64,000 bases of DNA, from the NCBI RefSeq assembly GCF_032854445.1, contig NC_088305.1:16165717-16229716 (forward strand). Direction: 5' to 3'. The translations under genes and the position numbers were made by a program. Shown one piece after another: positions 1 through 11,559 of this stretch. Under the pieces are notes generated by a model. It made no database searches. It saw only the letters and a program-made list of their open reading frames with translations, and had not been told where the DNA came from. The stretch is from Liolophura sinensis (lineage: Eukaryota; Mollusca; Polyplacophora; Chitonida; Chitonidae). The stretch's first letter is position 1. The number at the start of each line of letters is the position of its first letter.

Positions 1-2257
1 TATTCTGCTCATGGTTGTATAAACAAGTCGTCGAAGAAGCCTGGAAGTAATTTTTTCAAGTTTCCATGACGACTTGGCCGTCTGGAATACGTGGATTTAC
101 ATCGCAAGACTGAAGGATTTTGTACGCATCAAAATGCAGCCGTGTCTGTATTCTGTAAGACGGGTCGAAAGTTGGAGGTCACGAGACTCCTCTTTCGTGT
201 CTAAAACAAAATGGCCGCCGGATATTAAAACATTAAGGAAAAGTTCACTTTTTGTAACTTCGCTAGCGACCAGTAAAGCCTAGTTGTACAAAACAACATC
301 ACGAAAGCTCTGCAGAAATACTCAGACTATCTGGAAAGCTAAAAATTACAAAAATCCAAGGGATACAAGATCGCTGACAGCGATTCAAAAATAGGCATTT
401 TCCTATGCAATAACGTTGGGAGGACCGTTTTCTTCATCCTCGCCGACTGTTACTAAGCGGATCACGTGGTCTTTAACATCCACTCAGTCTTACATATGCT
501 CTGGTCAGTTTACAGCGAGGGCTACGAGAGAAATATAATTGAATTTTCACAACAGCACCTGGCTATAAAATACTATTAACTGAACTGAAAACTAACAGAT
601 AATAAATCTCTGAACACTACGGCTGACGTCCACATCGTATATGTACTTATGTACATGTACTTAGCCTATATTGTACACGACTGTATGCCCCTATAAGCAT
701 ATATAATTCGGAATGCCGAAAATGTTCAGGTAGTTGTCATCGTATATAGGTAGGAATTTAAAATGCCTTCAGGAATAGAATGACAGTTATTGTGAATCGG
801 AGAGAGGGAAATAATAGTAAACAAATACGGCCGTATGTTTGCGTTTGCGTATAACCAGAATCCACATCGAAAATGACATCGTTTTGATGCGAATTCACAG
901 GTTATTTAGGCCAGCTAGATTTGGTTTGGCCATCCATGACTTCACACCACCTACATCGGCTAGGGCAGTAAATCTGTTTTGTTTTGTTTTTTGTTTTTTT
1001 GTTTTTGTTTTTTTGTTTTTTTTTTCGGGAAGTCATTGTTACGTTTCTCAGAAGCCCTCCTGGTAATATACTGTTTAAACAGATTATAATCTTTATAATT
1101 AGGACTAGTAGCTAAATCTTGACACCAATTCTTTAGTTTAAGTTGTTGGTTTATTATATTCACAGTAGTGGTACGTGTACTTTTAATCCTGCGTGTTTCT
1201 TGTTGACTGTTACACTCCTCATGGGTCCTTGAGCAAGGCAGGTGTTGCCCTTGCAATTAGAAGAGCGGAACTGCCTTTGATCTTACATCTATACCGTTAT
1301 TCAAAGTGACCACCCCGCGGTGACCCACTGAGTTAGTATAGAAAGCCGAGGTTGAGAAGCTAAACAAAACAACAGAGTATAGAAGCTGATGACCACTGAT
1401 TAATCAATACACAAGCTGACTAAGACATTGTGGTCAGCTTAGGGACTGCATTGTAAAGTTATCAAGTCAAAGTTTCTCTATAAATGTGCTCAAGGAACAA
1501 CCAAGTCGTTAGAATCAAACAGGCAGCCAAACAGCTCAGATCGTCATTCCACATTTACTTGGGTCTTACAGCGTTTTTCATCGGTCAAGTTCTATCATGG
1601 ATCGCCCGCAGCCTATTGGACAAAACGATACGTTCTCGCGGTATTCTTTGGGATTTGACATCACGGAGTCCAGCATTCCGGTATCATCAGAAGGTAACAT
1701 TACAGTCCTTATCATGAGATAGCATTACCGGAATATTAATTAACTAAATATACGTATGAATACGCGATACTGATTTAATTCCCCCGGCGAATATTCCATT
1801 CTTCATTTTGTCATTACTGGAAAATGTTGACTGCTTCTCTGTGCAGGAATTCGTGCTATTTTCTTACTTTACACTAGTTCTTTAGCAGTTTGTGTTGTTT
1901 TGGCAGTAAGTGTTGCTACTGTTGATCCGATTGGTTGAGGACTGGCATACGTATGTACGAAGATTTTGATGCTTAGATTCACTAAAACGGTTTGAATGAA
2001 GTCTTAGGTTTATTTATTAACAGATTTAGTAGGAGGCGTTAAGGCATGGTTATTCATTCATTTTTTTCACTCCTAACAGACAACCACAATAAATGCCTGG
2101 TCTAGAGATTTTTAGCAGGATCCTACAGTTTGGCAAACCATGCATCCAGTTAATTAGCATTAACTAGAAGAGGGAATAATTAAATATGGGAATAGGCCTA
2201 CCGGTACGTCATTTATAGGTTTTTCATGTTAATTATCAGAGCATTTTTTCCCCATAG
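1..2257. other. Intergenic region, no gene recognised
   Basis: I see no open frame with recognisable protein similarity here. A T-rich simple stretch with interspersed G lies at about 977-1025. The segment 1484-1693 is open and ends at a plausible splice donor (aag/gtaaca). It could be a 5' untranslated exon of the BTB gene downstream, but its reading phase does not fit the next exon as coding sequence. Confidence 0.5.
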
Positions 2258-4891
2258 AATCAGCTCTGGGTTTTATGTCGGTGTCCCTGGCGAGTGGAGT
2301 ACGAAGTAACACCTCTACTACCGGAAGTTCAATGCTCAGCCATGCGAGTGAGATTTTCACCTTCCAGAACACCAGCGCCCTCTGTGATGACCTCCGCTCT
2401 ATCATCACCATCCCGCAGATGTGTGACGTCATGTTCCTAGTTGGCAAGGAGAAGGTGGCTGTATACGGGCTTAAGGCTATTCTGGCTACGCGAAGCAGGT
2501 ACTTATTTTATTCGTATTCTCTTTATATAGCCTTTATATAGAGTTTAATCCTCTCCACGAAATGAAGCTTTGAGTTAAAAAATTAACCGTGAGTTAAAAA
2601 ATTAGCCGTGTTTACTTCCTGCACCCCTTAAGCAGTGGGGCTGCTGCCATAATCTCGTTCAATAAGCTATCCACGTATGTTTGTAATACAGGTCGAAGAT
2701 TTACGCTTGCTTACCACTAAAGCTTAGCCTTTGTGTATCTTACAGAACATTCTTCAAGACACTACTCTCACAGCATGATTGTAATAAGAGTGATGATGTT
2801 GGGGTGAAGGGCAAGTTCCGGTTGATGTCCAGGTTACGCCGGTTTGTTAAAGGGTCACGCAGCCGCCCCTCCCATGCTCTGTACAGCCCGAGTGATACGG
2901 ACCATCTCACCCTCACCGTCCCGGAGTTCGATCCCACCATCTTCCGCCAACTCATGGAATTTATACACACTGGGGACATTGAGCTCAGCGTCGATAATGT
3001 TATAGGTAAGCTAAAATCCCTATGCCATATTTTGCGAGTAAGAAAATATAGCCTTGGTGATACACCAATAAGCATATACAGTATAATACAATAGCATAAG
3101 GTACTCCGAAAAAAACGAAAGTCGCATACTTGACATTTCAATATTTCAACAGATGTTTTTCTGTTTAAATTCGAAGTATCAGGATGTATTTGCATTATGC
3201 TAGGAAAATATAGTTCATTGCCATCGCCTGGTCCTACTATACCCCATGGGGTTAAAAACCCATCCAGCATTCAAACAGTTCAGTTTAATTGGTTAACTAA
3301 TTGACGATTGTAGAATGAGAATGGGATTCAGCGCTCTTCGAGCAGACCTTTTTAAGTAAAATATTATCGAAGATACTACTTGCCATTACTGTAATGATAT
3401 ATGTGAAGATACCTTTCATTATTTTTTTATTTGCTCTCAATTTGCCACCCATAGGAAGCAGATGCTACATAATCTCACGCAAATTATTTCACCCAGTGTA
3501 AATTATTCTGTTTTTATTCCACAATGTTCATGATATATATGTAATAAACTTTTGTTCGGCTCTAAAGATTTAACTTACGACGATAATAAACTTGTTTTTC
3601 AATGTGTGCATAAATTTATCAATGATACAGAATGATTTTATGACCATGGTAATGGTAATAACGATGTTAACATTATAAATAATAATTAATTTATTTCAAC
3701 TTATGTCTGAAATATGTATTCTCATATTTATATGTATGTACTTCGTTAGTTATTATGTTGTTAATTGTTGCGTAGAGGATATCTCCGTAGTAGCCATTAG
3801 GCTGCGAGAAATCCTCGTTAAATAAATAAAGAATTAAAATAAATTAAATTAACTGAGTAACGTAGCACAAGACACTATAAGCTTATTGTATTGACCAGAA
3901 ACGCAGGCTATGTCGCTGAAATGAATTAAGAGGAGGAATCAAGAAATTCTCAAACCATGTGAATTTACATTCTTGTTCGCAGGTATGTTGAACGCTGCTG
4001 ACAGCTACGGTGTGGATGATCTGCGCATGGCCTGCATTCAGTTCCTTCACCGCCTCCTCGAGTTCAACACGGTCTTTCCTCTCCTGGCAACCGCTCAAAG
4101 CCACGCCCATTTACCGCTGACTGAAATCATCATCGACCAGGTAGATCTGAGCATGTTCAGAAAATCATATACTGTAAATGAGCAGGCATCTCAGCTCTGG
4201 CTATAATAATTAAATTATTCATATTCAGACGCCATTCTACCACTTTCAAACCATACACCTGCAACATATCCGTTTATATTTTGGGTCTGATAATTCTCGA
4301 ATACTATTCCCAAAGACCCCCAAATGACCGTAAGTAACTGTAAGCAAGCTTTTGGTATTTGGGCATAAAGATCTTATGTATATCACATAGAACACTCTTA
4401 TTAAACATCGGTTTTCTGTTTTGTAGATCTTGAACTTCATCGATTCAAAGGCACAGACGCTTCTGCGCCTGAGGAACTTCGAAGTCCTCTCCAAAGATGC
4501 CGCAGTCTTGGTACTTTCCCGACGAACGCTGCGCGCGACAGAAGCGGCCAAATGGGACGCTGCCCTCCACTGGAGTCGATGTCACAGCTCGGGCCGCGGC
4601 GGCGAAGTTCTCAGACTGACGCTCAAGTCCTTCATCTCGGTTATCAACTTCTGCGACATTCCACTGAGGAAGCTGTCACAAGAAATCCTCCCGCTCGGCT
4701 TCCTCCAAGACGACATCATCCAGCAGGCCTTCGGCCATCATAACGTTTCCCACAGTTCAGCAGCGGAAGCGGACGTTCCCTGCCGAAGGAGTCTGCGCAA
4801 ACAACAAGGATCCGCTCGCCTGCGCCAAAAGTTTTCGGTCGGAAGACGTCGATCGGACGACAGCGGTTTTGCCGTTTCCATGGAAGATTAA
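2258..4891 (+). CDS. BTB/POZ and BACK domain protein, serine-enriched protein (GPRS)-like; 4 exons
   Basis: Coding exons are 2275-2498 (the acceptor at 2256/2257 starts the exon at 2258), 2746-3005, 3983-4140 and 4427-4891. All junctions are GT-AG and the phases agree, giving about 368 aa and a TAA stop at 4889-4891. Residues about 49-165 look like a BTB fold: DVMFLVG, then VYGLKAILATRSR, then LTVPEFDPTIFRQLMEFIHTG, typical of the strand-helix core and the conserved FxxLLxYIYTG segment. Exons 3 and 4 (NAADSYGVDDLRMACIQFL and the helices after it) fit the end of BTB and a BACK-like region. The C-terminal 50 residues are Ser/Arg-rich and end SDDSGFAVSMED. BTB-BACK proteins commonly form oligomers and act as cullin-3 adaptors. 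The closest match by memory is the serine-enriched protein family; other BTBD proteins remain possible. The ATG at 2275 is the first in the exon and was chosen because upstream frames cannot be joined in phase. No frameshift seen. Confidence 0.8.
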
Positions 4892-6472
4892 CAGTCATCG
4901 TGATGAACCCATGTATAGTGCTACGAACTCTTAACGCACCCATATAGTGCAACAATTTTTTTTTGAATTTTTCCTTCCATTCGATGGAATCGACATACAA
5001 TGTGCTACCAACAATCATATGCCCTGCGTACGTCTTTTTTCCCCTCCGTTGATGTGTGGTACATGATAATGTTCCACTAAGACCTCAAACAGCACTGGAA
5101 CGAACCATATTCGCTTGTCTGCTATATATAAGCCATCAACAAACATTGCTAGTTTGGAACAACAAACAAGAGAACTCTGGTGATGGCCATGCAGTGCTTT
5201 TCAATTACTCCTCAACTATATTCGTGATATTAGCCAGTTAATAGACTTGTGTTTTATGAATGAATTTCATCCGTGATACATATACAAGCTTACACATATA
5301 CTTTCCACGTGCAAAATAAAGCCTACTGTCATTTGATGTTCTCTAAAATAATGCAGCATGCCATAAATACTGCTTGTTCGAAACTTGTAAATGTAATCAT
5401 CGAAATAAAATATATACCTTCTCAGTTAAGCAAATGTTGCATCTTATTGCCTTTACTGGCTTCCTTTACTACCGTACGTGGGAAGGGTTGTCAGCAACCT
5501 ACGGATGGTCGTGGGTTTCCCCTGGGCTCTGCCCGGTTTCCTCCCATCATAATCCTGGCCGCCGTCGTTTGAAGTGATACTTCAGTCCTGAGAGAATCTG
5601 GGCGGAAGTATCAAAATGATATGAAGGATACCCTAGGGAAGAGTCCTCAAAAACAAAATCTTCGACAGTTTCCGTAAAATTTTCCTGAAGAGACGTGACA
5701 ATATTCCTTATGTGACGATGTGTCAGGTAGATGTGACGTCGAGTAAGGCAGTTATGCTGGAATGACGCTAAACGCATTTGAAAGTACATGCATTTGTTGT
5801 ATATGTCAGCGACGGGTGACGCGCGTTCTTGCATGACGTCACACTAAGCAAAATTGGAAAGGACATAAAGCTTTTGCTTCCCCACTATTCTCCGAAACTA
5901 GCGACAGCGGATTTGATACATTTACAATTCAGGAAAGCAGTTCAGACTATCTCAATCCTTATCATTTAACACTCCTTTCAAGACTTGTACTCTGTATCAA
6001 TAAAGCCTGCCATCCGAAGTTTAAAAAAGAGTACCTTTTTCACTTTTGTGATTTTGTGTAACCAAGACAGTTAAAAAAAAAGCAAACATGCGCACATCAT
6101 GTAAATGTACAACCCGTGAACGCACCTTTTTTCATAGTGGCCACATGGGATCCATGTTTTGCCTTTTGATTTCAACCCACTGAAGAGCGATGGGCACGCT
6201 TCAGGTGACGCCTTAACGAGTTTCCAGTTTCTCATATTGCGTATCTCATGGCCTCGCAAATTCAAACGGTATACCAAGCAAATCCGAAAAGTGGCTGTGG
6301 CCGTTTACGTCTGCATGTTACCCCCCTCCTCTGCAATAACTTAGGTATGTTATACTATGTGTATTATCGGTGTAAATTGTAAAAGAAAATGTTATGGCTC
6401 TGGCCATTCAAATGTACTTGATGTATTTTAATTAAAAATCATTAAAAAAAAAGAAGTCGGGAGCTTCAGCAC
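4892..6472. other. 3' flank of the BTB gene and intergenic DNA
   Basis: The DNA after the BTB stop is AT-rich and holds AATAAA hexamers at 5315-5320 and 5999-6004, either of which could be the polyadenylation signal of the BTB transcript. A SINE fragment sits at 5456-5572. I recognise no protein. Confidence 0.5.
5456..5572 (+). mobile_element. SINE-A fragment (middle domain)
   Basis: Matches the middle of the SINE-A family described at 46676-46937: the 'cgtgggaagg..gtcagcaacct' and 'gtcgtgggtttcccc' blocks followed by 'ggccgccgtcg'. The tRNA-like head and the AT-rich tail are missing. Confidence 0.8.
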
Positions 6473-6640
6473 TGTAGCACTTGTATGAGAGTCTTTGTGC
6501 CATTGTAGAGATGTAACAAGACGAGTCACGTTCAGCTTGTTATTCAAGATTTTACTGGAGTAGCTTAACAACTCGTACATAGCGTCGTACATTGTCAGTG
6601 TGTCCACAATAGCGAGTGAGCAGTTACATCACATGTTACA
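6473..6640 (-). repeat. 3' LTR of the Gypsy element
   Basis: 168 bp, matching 11376-11543 except at two positions. It lies 3' of pol in the element's orientation, next to the purine tract. Confidence 0.97.
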
Positions 6641-6657
6641 TCTCCCTTCTTTTAGAG
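6641..6657 (-). promoter_or_regulatory. Polypurine tract (plus-strand primer) of the Gypsy element
   Basis: Read on the minus strand this is ctctaaaagaagggaga, directly abutting the 3' LTR, the expected position and composition of the tract that primes second-strand DNA synthesis. Confidence 0.85.
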
Positions 6658-7059
6658 TTATTCGTTATGCAATTACGTTAAGAACATTACAGATATAACT
6701 GGTTGGGTTCATTTAACCTTTAGCTCAGAACTTTCGAGCTGGAAGCCAGAATAAACAGATGAAATGAGGGTTAATGCATTATCAAATGAATTGCAACACT
6801 GTGCATTAAGCATGTAAAAACACATCGAAGAGGTTACCCAAAGTCAGTTGGATCACCACGGTATAGAATGTAAGTTAGAGTGAGATCCATTTCACTTTAG
6901 AGTCTCTGTATCATCAATGTTCATTTATGTTGATTAAATCATTGTATATACAGTTCAAAACACAAATCACCAAAGTCATTTGGAAACGCGTATGACTTCT
7001 ACGGAATGTCAATATCACTATTGTCACTTCACGGTTTAACAGTCCATAATATGGTTCAC

Positions 7060-9337
7060 TTATTTGTCCATCACAAAGTCCTTAAACCATTGCGGTTTGG
7101 TCACCACACGACCAGACCTAGTAACTCGTTGGTCTGCATTAATGTCACTTGCAGGTGGAACTTCGCGTTCTCCGGTTGGCGTACTTGAAGACGTTGGCTG
7201 ATCGGGTGTCTGGGGGTCAGTGTCATAGGGGGGGGGGGGGGGGTGATACACTGAAACTTACACCAGACTTTCGCAGATGACGACGGTTTCTGCGTAATGT
7301 TCGATTGTCCCCAGTGACCACATTGTATGATCTACTGTTCCCTGATCCGGTAATTTGGGCTTTTTGCCAAGTCTGTCCACGCACCTGTCCTTGCGGCTGA
7401 ATCTGTACCACATCCCCTATCATTAGCATGGGAAGGTCTCTTGTACCTCTGTTGTAGTACATCTCTTGTCGCTTTCGCTGGTGTCGGAGCTTTGACGAGA
7501 AGTGGGAAACACGTGGTTTAAGCTGTTTTGGAATAGTCGGGAGCAGTGTCCTTGTTCTACGGCTCATAAGTCTTTGTACAGGACTAGCGTCGACACCTTG
7601 TGTCGGGGTGTTGCGGAAGTCAAGAATTGCCAGATATGGGTCAGTCCTGGACGCTTTTGCCTTCCGCATCAGGGACTTAGCTGTTTTCACTGCATTTTCA
7701 GCCTTACCATTACTCTGTGGGAAACCTGTAGAGGACGTTTTCGTCTGGAAATCCCGTTTTCGGCTGAACTTGTGAAACTCTTCCGATGTGTAGTAGGACG
7801 CATTATCGGATATAAAGATTTCTGGGATTCCTTGTCTGGCAAACTGGGCTTTCAGTTTACGGATTATGGTAGAACTCGTTGTATTTTCCCGGTAGTCTAG
7901 TTCCCAGAAATTGGAGTAGTAATCCACTGTGACTAAATAGTCATTGCCATCAAATGTAAACACATCACTGCCTACCTTCGCCCATGGTCTGTCAGGGATT
8001 ACATACGGATGTAAGGTTTCCTTTGGCTGCTTGCTTCCATAGGAACAACAAATGTCACACTTCTCAATGAAGTCCTTAACGGCAGCACTCATCCCTGGAC
8101 AGTAGACACAATCTCGAGCTCTTCGGCAACATCCTTCAATACCCACATGTGATGAGTGGATACGATGTAGCATATCTGCCCTTAGAGATTGAGGTATGAC
8201 AAGTTGCTGACCTTTGAGAATAACGCAATCTTCAGTTGTCAGCTCATCTCTTAGGTTGAAGTAGGGTACCGCTGCTGGGGGTAAGTTGTCCTTACGTTCA
8301 GGCCATCCTTCCTGAATCACTCGAATTAGAGATTGGAAACCACTGTCAGCAGCAGTATGGTCTCTCATATCTTGTAACCTCGTGGGTGTTATAGGTAGGT
8401 TGGAGACTTGGTTAACAGTTTCCATTTCAGTAGCAAATGAACCGGGCTTGTGAGGAAGTGGTGCCCGGCTCAGTGTATCCGCCAAGTACATGAATTTTCC
8501 AGGATAGTAGGCGATTGTAGCATCGTAGACTTGTAAACGAAACAACATTCGCTGTAGTCGTTTGGGAGTTTTGTTGAGAGGTTTCTTGGCTATAATTTCT
8601 AGGGGTTTGTGATCCGACTGTATGGTCACATGTCTCCCATAAGCGTAGTTATGGAATTTCTCCAATCCAAATACTACAGCCAACAGCTCCTTTTCTATCT
8701 GCGCATACCTGCGTTCTGCGTCAGACAGAGTTCTACTCGCAAATGCAACGGGTTGTCCATTCTGTGTTATCGCGGCTCCAAGTCCTGTGTCGGACGCGTC
8801 ACACTGCAAGGTAAGTTCCTCTTTCACGTCGTAGAAGCGTAGTACGGGATCAGTGCTCACTAAAGTCTTGATTTTCTCTATTGCAGCATCATGAGTAGCA
8901 TCCCAGCGCCAAGCAGTGTCTTTCAGTGTCAACTGTCTTAGCGGCCCACAGACGTCACTAAGCTGAGGTAAGAATTTGCTCAAGTAGTTTACAAATCCTA
9001 ACAGTCTCTGTACAGCAGGAACATCTGTTGGTTTGGGCATGTCGCTTACGGCTCGCACTTTTTCTGGGTCCATCTTCAGCCCTTTGTCAGATATCACGTG
9101 GTCCATAAAAGTCACTTCCGGTCGGCGAAACTTGATTTTGTCAAAGCTCAAATTGAGGTTCTCACGACAACGTTCCATTAGGTTCTCAAGATTTCTGTCG
9201 TGATCACGTGATGCCTCTTCATAGGTGTCACCTTCTCCATACAGCAGTATGTCGTCGTGTAAGGACTTGACGCACTTCGAAGACTTCCGGTGCAGAGGAA
9301 ATACCGAATGGTAATCTACACCAACGATACCGCCCAA
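7060..9337 (-). pseudogene. pol: Gypsy pol, second part: end of RT, RNase H, integrase (two frame breaks)
   Basis: The main open frame is 7223-9337 (704 codons). It starts just before the RT active-site motif (HDDILLYG), continues through the RT thumb (LLGFVNYLSKFLP), RNase H (DASDTGLGAA, EKELLAVVFGLE, SDHKPLEII) and integrase. The integrase shows an HHCC zinc domain (HSSHVGIEG... CDICC), DDE residues in GSDVFTF, ISDNASYYT and QSNGKAENAV, and a basic C-terminal part (RRNRRHLRK). Near the end a run of 16 G (7228-7243) shifts the frame, and the tail continues in another frame (7060-7251) with TRSGRVVTKP, the usual end of such Pol proteins. The 5' side is out of frame with the upstream RT frame, so the protein is interrupted inside RT. 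Confidence 0.92.
7228..7243. repeat. 16-bp G homopolymer inside pol
   Basis: An uninterrupted run of G (proline codons on the minus strand) at exactly the point where the pol frame changes between its long frame and its C-terminal tail. The run may be a true slippage site or an assembly length error. Confidence 0.9.
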
Positions 9338-9842
9338 AAGGAGTATTGAAAGTAGTCAGATAGGGGCTCCCCTCATCAAGTTCCACGTGCCAGAACCCGT
9401 TTTTAGCATCAAGGGTTGAGAAGATTTTAGCCTTTGTGAGTTCGGGTAAAATGTCCTCAATCGTAGGTATGATGTGGTGGCTACGTCTTATGGCTTGATT
9501 CAGATCCTTTGGGTCAATGCATATCCGGAGTTTATTCGATTTCGAAACTAACACCATGCTAGATACCCACGGTGTCGGATCAGTAACAGGGGCAATTATG
9601 TTTAAGTCAGTCAATCTCTGAAGTTCACTTTTGAGCTTATCCCTAAGAGCTACAGGGACTTTACGAGAGGGGTGCACAACTGGAGTAACAGCAGGGTCAA
9701 TGTCAATCTTATACTTGCCCTCTAACACACCAGTGCCTTGGAACACGTCTCTGTACTGTTTCTTTAAGTGTTCCAGTGTTATAGGACTGTGAGTAGATTC
9801 AGAGGTGTTCTTACTCACTGACAAGATGTTTTCAAAGTTCAC
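9228..9842 (-). pseudogene. pol: Gypsy pol, first part: N-terminal half of reverse transcriptase, truncated by a small deletion
   Basis: The 204-codon frame carries the early RT blocks in order: RKVPVALRDKLKSEL, LRICIDPKDLNQAI, STLDAKNGFWHVELD and RLPFGISSAPEVF. Related elements then have about 16 residues before the DD motif. Here only about 6-7 codons' worth of DNA remains, and the frame is wrong. A deletion of roughly 28-29 bp near 9280 therefore removed part of RT and shifted the frame into the 7223-9337 ORF. The frame overlaps the 3' end of gag-pro by 11 bp in a different frame, a layout compatible with programmed frameshifting in an intact relative. Confidence 0.9.
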
Positions 9843-11055
9843 GTACTAAGTTCATGGCCTGGATAGCTTGAGAGCCCAGAATCGGTGAACATGCCTTGTC
9901 TTTTACGACTACAAATTCAGTTTTGTACCGTTTTCCATCTTTAGGGTTTTGAAATTTCACTGAACATTTGCCAGCAGGGTTTATTGTAGACTTGTCGTAC
10001 AAAGTTAACATTTGTGAGGTTTGCTGAATGTTGTATGCAGAGAGGTCACCAAGTTCATGTGACGGGATGACATTGCCTGTTGCACCGCAGTCAAGCTGGA
10101 ACCTTACTGGCTTACCTTTCACCAGCATGGTAGCGAAGATCTGCTTTGGAAAACTCTGTCCATTTACAGAATTAACACACTGAGTTTCAGATGTAAAGTC
10201 AACGGTGTTTATTTCAAAATAATCCTCTTCCTCAGAAGACACAGTTTGTGACACAAAGTTGAGATTACGCAACCTGTGGCACACAGAACTAAAGTGGTTC
10301 TTGGAATGGCATGCGTTGCACTCCTTTCCATATGCCGGACACTTGTCGCGTCTTTTCTCATGTCGCAGTCCACAGAAATTACAGGGCCTTTCTAGCAGGT
10401 TCTGTTTTCCAGGTTTTCCAGTTTGTTTAGAATTAGAGGATTTAGAATTTCTGGATTTCCGTGCTTTCTGTTTTGGGTCAGATTTGTTGCTTACTGCGTG
10501 TACAGCTGACTGGGCATTCAGGGCTAGGCTCTGTTTCTTGGATATTTCAGATGCGCGGCAGATGTGTACGCATTTATCCAGGGTGAGGTCAGCTTCTCGC
10601 AGTAATCTCTCTCTGAGATGGAATTCTGAGATACCACACACAATTCTGTCACGGATAAGGGAATCGTGAAGTTCACCAAAATTACATGTGGCAGCTAGTA
10701 TACGCAGATCAGTCAAGTATTTATCAAAGCTCTCACTTTCCTGATTACGCGTGAAGAAATGATATCTTTCCACCCTCTCGTTCTTTTTAGGATCACAATG
10801 TCTGTCAAAAACGGCGAGGACATCATCCAGATTACGATCCTGTTCAGCCTGATCAAATTCCAGAGTGGAGAAGATTTCTCTACCCTGCGGTCCAATTAAG
10901 TATTTGAACAGTTTGAGTTTCAAATCCTCAGGTTTTCCAATCATTGCCAATTCCATGTACAGTGTAAGTTCCTCCTTCCATTTCCTCCAATGGTCAGGAA
11001 GGTTGGTTGTGTCCATATCAAGCTGACGAGGCGGCTTTAGTATAGACATTGGCAA
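9832..11055 (-). CDS. gag: Gypsy gag with zinc knuckles and aspartic protease
   Basis: 407 codons, open. The N-terminal two thirds is a helical capsid-like region. It is followed by a Lys/Ser-rich stretch, then two zinc knuckles: CNFCGLRHEKRRDKC, an unusual first one, and CNACHSKNHFSSVC of the CX2CX4HX4C type. The C-terminal part has the protease signature as LDCGATGNVIP, where DCGATG replaces the usual DTGA/DSGA, and ends LGSQAIQAMNL just before the RT frame. Gag packages element RNA and the protease matures the polyprotein. A 320-bp leader separates it from the primer site. Confidence 0.93.
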   Translation of the reverse strand: MPMSILKPPRQLDMDTTNLPDHWRKWKEELTLYMELAMIGKPEDLKLKLFKYLIGPQGREIFSTLEFDQAEQDRNLDDVLAVFDRHCDPKKNERVERYHFFTRNQESESFDKYLTDLRILAATCNFGELHDSLIRDRIVCGISEFHLRERLLREADLTLDKCVHICRASEISKKQSLALNAQSAVHAVSNKSDPKQKARKSRNSKSSNSKQTGKPGKQNLLERPCNFCGLRHEKRRDKCPAYGKECNACHSKNHFSSVCHRLRNLNFVSQTVSSEEEDYFEINTVDFTSETQCVNSVNGQSFPKQIFATMLVKGKPVRFQLDCGATGNVIPSHELGDLSAYNIQQTSQMLTLYDKSTINPAGKCSVKFQNPKDGKRYKTEFVVVKDKACSPILGSQAIQAMNLVREL

Positions 11056-11362
11056 AGCTTGATGCTGAGCGGGCTGTTATACCCAAATTTCTGCCTCGGC
11101 CATAATTATAGCTTATTTGATACGTAGAGTACAGTTCATGGAGGCTATTTCCGTTTTAAAGAGTGTTCGGTAATGTTCGAGGACACTACAACTCATACAC
11201 ACACGGCAAAATAAACTTCCACAGAGTCGTTGTTGTGTTCCATGTCGGGGTTACCCGGTGTCCAGTTGTCGAGAGGTTTATAGAAATGTTTTCATTTGGC
11301 GAGGTATGAGAAGTTCAGACTAAATTTTGTCTCTGCAAGATCTGGAGCGTCTTACAGGCTCA

Positions 11363-11375
11363 CCTTCTGACACCA
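11363..11375 (-). other. Primer binding site, tRNA-Leu type
   Basis: On the minus strand the base after the 5' LTR begins TGGTGTCAGAAG, complementary over 12 nt to the CCA end of animal tRNA-Leu (...CTTCTGACACCA). It directly abuts the LTR boundary at 11376. Confidence 0.85.
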
Positions 11376-11543
11376 TGTAGCACTTGTATGAGAGTCTTTG
11401 TGCCATTGCAGAGATGTAACAAGACGAGTCACGTTCAGCTTGTTATTCAAGATTTTACTGGAGTAGCTTAACAACTCGTACATAGCGTCGTACATTGTCA
11501 GTGTGTCCACAATAGCGAGTGAGCTGTTACATCACATGTTACA
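11376..11543 (-). repeat. 5' LTR of the Gypsy element
   Basis: 168 bp, about 98.8% identical to 6473-6640. It is followed on the outside by agcac, the same 5 bp that precede the other LTR. Confidence 0.97.
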
Positions 11544-11559
11544 AGCACTACATAGGCCA

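Larger units (their letters stand above)
6473..11543 (-). mobile_element. Full-length Ty3/Gypsy LTR retrotransposon with target duplication
   Basis: A 5,071-bp element on the minus strand. Two 168-bp direct LTRs (6473-6640 and 11376-11543) start TGT and end ACA and differ at only two positions (t/c in 'cattgYagag' and a/t in 'gagcWgttac'). Both ends are flanked by the 5-bp duplication agcac (6468-6472 and 11544-11548). Inside the 5' LTR lies a primer site complementary to the 3' end of tRNA-Leu; inside the 3' LTR lies a purine tract. The order LTR, gag with zinc knuckles, protease, RT, RNase H, integrase, LTR is that of Ty3/Gypsy (Metaviridae-type) elements. Near-identical LTRs imply a recent insertion, but a short deletion in RT means this copy is probably not autonomous. 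Confidence 0.97.

Noticed and set aside
1484-1717. 77-aa open frame ending near a donor, as an N-terminal coding exon of the BTB gene
   Set aside because: The donor leaves phase 0, but the BTB exon beginning at 2258 needs one carried-over base to stay in frame, so they cannot be joined as coding sequence.
2740-3270. 176-aa open frame on the minus strand
   Set aside because: It is antisense to BTB exon 2, has no family features, and the plus-strand exon is in phase with its neighbours.
7502-8842. Plus-strand open frames (132 and 77 aa) and 10259-10669 (136 aa)
   Set aside because: All are antisense shadows of the Gypsy gag-pol frames.
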